DNA of 64,000 nt, taken from NVTR01 sp036479015 (GTDB lineage: Bacteria > Pseudomonadota > Alphaproteobacteria > Rhodobacterales > Rhodobacteraceae). The DNA is taken from the NCBI GenBank assembly GCA_036479015.1, contig JAZGFB010000033.1, positions 53,682-117,681 on the forward strand, read 5' to 3'. A program made the position numbers and the translations under genes. Below are positions 59,648 to 64,000 of this stretch, in pieces (position 1 is the stretch's first letter; each line of letters begins with the position of its first letter). The notes under the pieces were generated by a model, which worked only from the letters and a program-made list of their open reading frames with translations, was not told where the DNA came from and ran no database searches.

Positions 59648-60415
59648 CTATTGATCTGGGGGCACTAACCTGCCGACAGCCCTTGTTTGCAGCTCTTTCA
59701 GCAGTTTTTTCGCCATGGCGTCCTGGAAGCCAACAAATTCAATGGCGGTTTCCACAAAAGCGTTTGGGCCACGGATTACTTCGGAGCGAAAATAGCTGCT
59801 CAGCTGGGCAATTTCGCTTTGGCTGATGTCGGAATAGGGCAGGGCATCCGCCCCGATGACAATGGCATTGATGGTCACCCCGAAAAATGCGGGATCATCA
59901 CTTACAGACCGTGGTCTGGGCCCTGAATTTGATTCGCCGTCACCTGACAAATCAATTGTGCGCCGCCAGCAGTCAGTTTGATTGGCCAGTGCATCCGCGC
60001 CAAATAACATAGCTTGCCCCAATGCGGTTGACAGGCGCGCGGCCTGACGTTGGGTCGAGCGCAAAGTTTGGGCCACCGCCTGTAAGTCATCGCTGCTGGT
60101 AATTTCAGTCCAGGGAACCAGTAGATTCTGGCTATCATCGCCACCCCATTCATAGACTAACAGACGTACATTTATATCAGGCATCGCCAAAAACGCCGCC
60201 TGAACATCGCCTGTCAGCAACGCGGCTGCCAACCCATCCATCTGTAGGCGATATTCAGTGGCATCAACCGAGCCGGAAACATCCAACCCGATGGCCAGCG
60301 CCTGGCGGCAGGCAGCTTGGGCTGGCGTATTTGCCCCCAGAACCCCAGCAACGGACAGTACCAAAGCCAGAACGGCCCTAACCCCGCGGCGAGATTTCTG
60401 TGTCAGTGTCTTCAT
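59648..60415 (-). CDS. DUF1194 protein with von Willebrand A-type domain
   Basis: 255 residues with a signal peptide ending at AQAA (about 35). The MIDAS-type sequence is GLDVSGSVDATEYRLQMDGL (Asp45, Ser47, Ser49), followed by TALGQAMLFGADAL and RTIDLSGDGESNSG, as in vWA folds. It is a periplasmic or secreted metal-binding adhesion-type protein of unknown partner. Its start lies 38 bases inside the SGNH hydrolase gene, in another frame. Confidence 0.87.
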   Translation of the reverse strand: MKTLTQKSRRGVRAVLALVLSVAGVLGANTPAQAACRQALAIGLDVSGSVDATEYRLQMDGLAAALLTGDVQAAFLAMPDINVRLLVYEWGGDDSQNLLVPWTEITSSDDLQAVAQTLRSTQRQAARLSTALGQAMLFGADALANQTDCWRRTIDLSGDGESNSGPRPRSVSDDPAFFGVTINAIVIGADALPYSDISQSEIAQLSSYFRSEVIRGPNAFVETAIEFVGFQDAMAKKLLKELQTRAVGRLVPPDQ

Positions 60416-61061
60416 TCAGTTTGTGCAGCCAAGCGGCGACCGCACGTCCAAGCACAATATGGCTATCTGCATCCAGGTGGATCGGATCATTGGCTGAACC
60501 GGCAACCACCGTGCCGGCGTCGAACACCGCAATACCCTTATGTTGTGCGACAACGCGCACCGCATCCGCCAACCCGACCGAGGCGACCCGCCCGCCGCGC
60601 CATTCATCGCTGTCTTCAAAATCTGGGCTATCAGCCGCGCTGGTCAGGGGTGGTGGCACAATAACTGCAATCTTTGGTATGTGGCCATTATTCCAGGGGC
60701 CGACACCGCCGCCAACGTCATGGATGCAGTCGATCAACCGTCCAAGGTTTTGCGCAATTACTGCTGCACTGGGGTGAAATCTGGCTTTGAAATCGTTGGT
60801 TCCCAGCATGATCAGCACCCAATTCAGCGGGCTTTGGGCTAGCAAAGCGGTGGGCAAATGCGCCAGACCATTCAATGCGGCTCCGTAAAATTCCACGTCA
60901 TCATGCACGGTAGTGCGCCCGGGCAGGGCGTCTTCGATCAGGGTTGCGCCCAGCACATGCGCCATCACACAGGGCCAGCGCGTTTTGGTGTCAAACCGTA
61001 TCGCGCTGCCATCGGGCGGCGCACCCCAACTATTTGAATCGCCGTAGACCAATATCCGCAT
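60378..61061 (-). CDS. SGNH/GDSL hydrolase
   Basis: 227 residues. The four blocks are visible: MRILVYGDSNSWG (Ser9 nucleophile), a Gly in the second block, LIMLGTNDFKARF (Asn) and DPIHLDADSHIVLG (Asp and His). No signal peptide is present. Members are esterases or arylesterases. It begins immediately after the glyoxalase stop (TAG abutting ATG), and DUF1194 overlaps its end, so all three form one transcription unit. Confidence 0.9.
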   Translation of the reverse strand: MRILVYGDSNSWGAPPDGSAIRFDTKTRWPCVMAHVLGATLIEDALPGRTTVHDDVEFYGAALNGLAHLPTALLAQSPLNWVLIMLGTNDFKARFHPSAAVIAQNLGRLIDCIHDVGGGVGPWNNGHIPKIAVIVPPPLTSAADSPDFEDSDEWRGGRVASVGLADAVRVVAQHKGIAVFDAGTVVAGSANDPIHLDADSHIVLGRAVAAWLHKLNEDTDTEISPRG

Positions 61062-61490
61062 CTACCAGTGCCCCGTATTTTCTATGCTGGCCCAGGGCTC
61101 GCAGGGTTCCTTGGCATCGCCTATTTGCAGCAATTCAACCGAGATATTGTCAGGGGAGCGCACAAACGCCATGCGCCCATCATGGGGAGGGCGGTTAATG
61201 GTGACACCGTTATCGCGCAGGTGCTGGCACATGGCGTAAATGTCTTCGACACCGTAGGCTAGGTGCCCAAAATGCCGACTGTCACCGGGCAAGCCGTCGT
61301 CGCCATCCCAGTTATGTGTCAGCTCAATCGGGCAGTCTTCTTGGCCATCTGGGGCCATAAAAACAAGGCTAAAACGCCCGCCTTCATTGTCATAGCGCCG
61401 GGTTTCTTTCAGGCCTAGCAGGCTAAAGAATGCCATGGTCTTTTCCAGGTCACTGACCCGGATCATGGTGTGTAAATATTGGATTTTCAT
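61062..61490 (-). CDS. gloA: Lactoylglutathione lyase (glyoxalase I)
   Basis: 142 residues of the VOC fold. Metal ligands fit GloA: His7 (YLHTMIRV), Glu56 (PIELTHNW), His76 (HFGHLAYG) and Glu119 (ISVELLQ). It converts the hemithioacetal of methylglyoxal and glutathione to S-lactoylglutathione. GGAGGG before ATG 61490 is a strong ribosome-binding site. It is the first gene of a gloA - SGNH - DUF1194 run. Confidence 0.93.
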   Translation of the reverse strand: MKIQYLHTMIRVSDLEKTMAFFSLLGLKETRRYDNEGGRFSLVFMAPDGQEDCPIELTHNWDGDDGLPGDSRHFGHLAYGVEDIYAMCQHLRDNGVTINRPPHDGRMAFVRSPDNISVELLQIGDAKEPCEPWASIENTGHW

Positions 61491-61583
61491 CGCGCCCTCC
61501 CGGTTGCTGAATTAAGTTGAATATTAGGTCACAAGAAAACCTGATCCGGTAATAAGATGCAAGCTGCAAAAAGCCTGGCCAGC

Positions 61584-62888
61584 CTAAAAGGTTGATCTTA
61601 ATCCAAATTTTAACGCCACAGTTTCCCGGTTGAATTGTGCAATATTTGAAGCGGTGCGATTTGCCTCTAGTGCCATGGTCGGTGAAAACCCGAAATACGT
61701 TGTTTCAAGAAACACAATATTTACCCCGGCAGAAACCGTCAGGTCCCGACGCCCTGAAATATCGTAGATCGAAAAGTCATAGTTTTGTTGCTCGGCCGCT
61801 AGGTTTAGCGACAATCCGGTGCCCAGAACTGGCTTGGAAAAGCCATAGCTGACGCCCAGTTTGAGCGATGTATTTTCCATCCCCGGATCATCGGAGCGGG
61901 TTTCCCCAAGTGCCAGGTTCAGCCCCAGGGCGTCACGGTTGGCCAGCTGATGGCTTAGCGTTGCCCCCAGTGTGGAAGTGCCGGAAACCACCCCGGTGTT
62001 GGTTTTGGAAATCTGGTGTTCATAGCGTGCTGTCAGATCCAGCCCGGTGCTGTCTGATAGTCTGAATTTCTGACCCAGTGACGCGCGGGCATAATCGGTA
62101 TAAGGTGCCCCGCCATACCAGTTTTTTCCCAGATGCAGCGACAGGGCGGTTGGCCCCGGAAAATTTGCGATATTACGGGTGTGCGAGAGCATCACCTCGG
62201 CCACCGCAAACGAAAAATCACTGCCAGACACGGTGGGCGCGGCCTGTGCTGCTGTTGGTGTCAACCAAAAGGTCCGGGCGAACAAAAGCAGCCCGATATC
62301 GGTGGCGAAATTCTGCGATTGCGCCAGCCGGTAGCGTAGATCAACGCTGCCGGACAGTTCGTACCCTGAAAGAGCCCGTGAATCTGCCCCCAGGGTGAAT
62401 GGCAAGTTGCCAAATAGCGTCTGGATAAAAATAGTTTCTGAGAACGTCGCATTATTAACATTGCTGTTGGGGGCCGCGTTGAAACTAAGCTGCACCGTTA
62501 GCGGGTTGGCCTGGCGCACCACGGCAAAATCCTGGCGCACGGCGGCGGTCTGTGGTCCCTTGATCGCATTATTCAATGCCCGGCGCAGCCACCATTCTGC
62601 CCGAATATGTTGCCCGGCTCGAAAATGCGCCGATGCCACCAGCCGTGCCGCAGTAAGGCGTTCAAGGTCTGTGCGCGCGGTTGCAAAAGCTGCCTTTGAT
62701 GCCACCAGTGCCACCGGCCAATTGCCCTGCTGTAAGGCCAGCCCAGCCAGCTGCATCTGCCCGGCATAGCTGGCAAATGCGGTATTTTCTGTAGGCATTG
62801 GGGTTTGCGCTTGCACCCCGGAGCCGACCGCCAGCGATATCGCCAGAACCAGCGCCCCGATCGCCCGAAATATCCAATGCTTAGCCAT
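61584..62888 (-). CDS. DUF560 (Slam-like) outer-membrane beta-barrel protein
   Basis: 434 residues from ATG 62888 (MAKHWIFRAIGALVLAISLA), selected because AGG then lies 6-7 bases upstream; ATG 62894 is alternative. A signal peptide ends at VQAQ. TPR-like helices follow (about 40-125, with AEWWLRRALNNAIKGPQTAA), then about 300 residues of alternating strands ending in Phe (KFGLRSTF), typical of a barrel. Slam proteins place lipoproteins on the cell surface, but no substrate gene is adjacent, so the role is open. Confidence 0.8.
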   Translation of the reverse strand: MAKHWIFRAIGALVLAISLAVGSGVQAQTPMPTENTAFASYAGQMQLAGLALQQGNWPVALVASKAAFATARTDLERLTAARLVASAHFRAGQHIRAEWWLRRALNNAIKGPQTAAVRQDFAVVRQANPLTVQLSFNAAPNSNVNNATFSETIFIQTLFGNLPFTLGADSRALSGYELSGSVDLRYRLAQSQNFATDIGLLLFARTFWLTPTAAQAAPTVSGSDFSFAVAEVMLSHTRNIANFPGPTALSLHLGKNWYGGAPYTDYARASLGQKFRLSDSTGLDLTARYEHQISKTNTGVVSGTSTLGATLSHQLANRDALGLNLALGETRSDDPGMENTSLKLGVSYGFSKPVLGTGLSLNLAAEQQNYDFSIYDISGRRDLTVSAGVNIVFLETTYFGFSPTMALEANRTASNIAQFNRETVALKFGLRSTF

Positions 62889-62920
62889 GCTCATCCTGCA
62901 ACCTAGGTTCCAAAGGGTTG

Positions 62921-62938
62921 TGCCATGTCTGCATGGCA
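62921..62938. promoter_or_regulatory. Perfect dyad between DUF560 gene and thyX
   Basis: TGCCATG-TCTG-CATGGCA, 7-base perfect arms, about 33 bases upstream of the DUF560 start in the divergent region. It could be an operator of the DUF560 gene or a leader hairpin. No regulator is nearby. Confidence 0.4.
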
Positions 62939-63022
62939 TGTCAACTCCCGGCATTGGTTGCACGCTAAAATTCGCTGGATGCCCGTGCCAATACATTAAT
63001 TCGCAAGACACCCCATAAAGCG

Positions 63023-63052
63023 TTGAATACATCTGCAACCCATAGATATAGT
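63023..63052 (+). promoter_or_regulatory. Possible thyX promoter
   Basis: TTGAAT (63023-63028), an 18-base spacer and TATAGT (63047-63052), 36 bases before the thyX start. Confidence 0.45.
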
Positions 63053-63088
63053 GTGTTTTGACCCTGAGAGCAGCCAAAGGATTCGCCC

Positions 63089-64000
63089 ATGCCGCTATCG
63101 CCCGACCAACTGGCCGAGATCAAAGACCTTCGCGCCAATCCGCGCCCCACACTGCGCGCGGTTTCTGAGGGCATGGAGGCGCATCTTTATAACGCCCATG
63201 ACGTGCTGGACCACGGTTTTGTTCGGGTCATTGACTACATGGGCGATGACGCTGCGATCTGTCAGGCGGCGCGCGTGTCTTACGGCAAGGGCACCAAATC
63301 GGTGAGCAACGACAAGGGCCTGATCCGCTATTTGATGCGGCACTGGCATTCGACCCCGTTCGAGATGTGCGAAGTCAAGCTGCACGTTAAATTGCCGGTG
63401 TTCGTGGCGCGCCAGTGGATCCGGCATCGCACCGCCAATGTGAATGAATATTCGGCGCGGTATTCGATATTGGACCGGGAATTTTACATGCCCGCACCGG
63501 AACAGTTGGCGGCGCAATCGGTAATTAACAATCAGGGTCGGGGTGAGGCGTTAACGGCGGATGAAAGCGCGCGGGTGCTGGATATTTTGAAATCGGACGC
63601 GGCGCAATGTTATGATCATTATGCAGAAATGATCGGCACTGATGACGGGCAGGGCGGTGAAAAGCAGGGGCTGGCGCGGGAACTGGCGCGGATGAACCTG
63701 CCGTCAAATATTTACACCCAATGGTACTGGAAGGTCGATCTGCACAACCTGTTCCATTTCCTGCGCCTGCGCGCCGATGCCCATGCGCAATACGAAATTC
63801 GCGTCTATGCGGATGCGATCGCGCGGGTGGTGGCCGACTGGGTGCCCGCGGCTTACGGCGCGTTTGAAGATTACCGTATGGGCGGCGAGACGCTGTCAGC
63901 GCAGGCTTTGGATTGCGTGCGCCGTATGGTGAAAGGCGAGAAGGTAACGCAGGAGACGTCGGGCATGAGTAAGGGCGAATGGCGGGAGTTTGAGGGGGTT
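63089..64000 (+). CDS. thyX: FAD-dependent thymidylate synthase ThyX, 3' end cut
   Basis: ATG at 63089 opens 304 codons that run off the right edge; family length suggests only a few residues are missing. The ThyX motif RHRxxxxNEYSxR is present at Arg112-Arg124 (RHRTANVNEYSAR). It methylates dUMP using methylene-THF and reduced FAD, replacing ThyA. ARYSILDREFYMPAPEQLAA and LPSNIYTQWYWKVDLHNLFH are further family marks. It is divergent from the DUF560 gene. Confidence 0.95.
   Translation, partial: MPLSPDQLAEIKDLRANPRPTLRAVSEGMEAHLYNAHDVLDHGFVRVIDYMGDDAAICQAARVSYGKGTKSVSNDKGLIRYLMRHWHSTPFEMCEVKLHVKLPVFVARQWIRHRTANVNEYSARYSILDREFYMPAPEQLAAQSVINNQGRGEALTADESARVLDILKSDAAQCYDHYAEMIGTDDGQGGEKQGLARELARMNLPSNIYTQWYWKVDLHNLFHFLRLRADAHAQYEIRVYADAIARVVADWVPAAYGAFEDYRMGGETLSAQALDCVRRMVKGEKVTQETSGMSKGEWREFEGV

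Overview
The window is a stretch of chromosome from an alphaproteobacterium, almost certainly a Rhodobacteraceae (Roseobacter-type) bacterium of moderate GC content. The main reasons are the propionyl-CoA carboxylase / ScfR / methylmalonyl-CoA mutase neighbourhood, the short insertion-free ProS, the Hda-PPK1-Ppx cluster, an LdtR-like MarR regulator, and REP-like intergenic palindromes. I see no transposase, integrase, CRISPR array or tRNA gene. The window is dense core genome with small accessory patches.

Layout. 1-5.9 kb: rluB (cut by the edge), tadA, gatC-gatA, an excalibur-type lipoprotein, an AmpD/AmiD-like amidase, RNase P RNA, rpmG, a 36-residue lipoprotein and a Bax-inhibitor-1-like membrane protein. 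6-13.7 kb: DUF1127 protein, LysR regulator, quinone oxidoreductase, XRE regulator, HisN-type phosphatase, 8-oxoguanine deaminase, two tandem CAP-domain lipoproteins and guanine deaminase. 13.8-23 kb: mgtE, 5-formyl-THF cyclo-ligase, a YmdB-type phosphoesterase, two DMT exporters, two convergent SLC13/RCK permeases and yebC. 23-35 kb: the propionate block, with scfR, an MFS pump, pccB, small unknown genes, pccA, a GT-C-like membrane protein, a DUF4174 protein and methylmalonyl-CoA mutase. 35-45 kb: a TerB-J-domain protein, a nuclease-family protein, then AI-2E transporter-hda-ppk1-ppx on the minus strand, proS, a GNAT protein and a DUF2306 membrane protein. 45-52 kb: a small XRE/membrane-protein pair, lolC-lolD, a cluster of REP-like palindromes, parE, DUF1761, another GC-rich palindrome and an AhpD-like protein. 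52-64 kb: MATE exporter, unknowns, aspartate aminotransferase divergent from XRE-sdhE, a periplasmic redox cassette (a hexapeptide-repeat protein, cytochrome b561-type protein and Tat-exported molybdopterin oxidase), the LdtR-like regulator, DUF1194, SGNH hydrolase, glyoxalase I, a DUF560 outer-membrane protein and thyX (cut by the edge).

How the genes work together. PccB and PccA carboxylate propionyl-CoA, Mcm converts methylmalonyl-CoA to succinyl-CoA, and ScfR probably controls the set: TTTGCAAA motifs lie before both pccB and scfR. PPK1 and Ppx make and degrade polyphosphate and are co-transcribed with the replication regulator Hda. The two purine deaminases suggest clearance of guanine and oxidised guanine. 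At 56.8-59 kb an HdeA-like protein carrying 15 copies of SDDAMA sits directly before a cytochrome b / molybdoenzyme pair. This is the least familiar part of the window and the best candidate for something undescribed.
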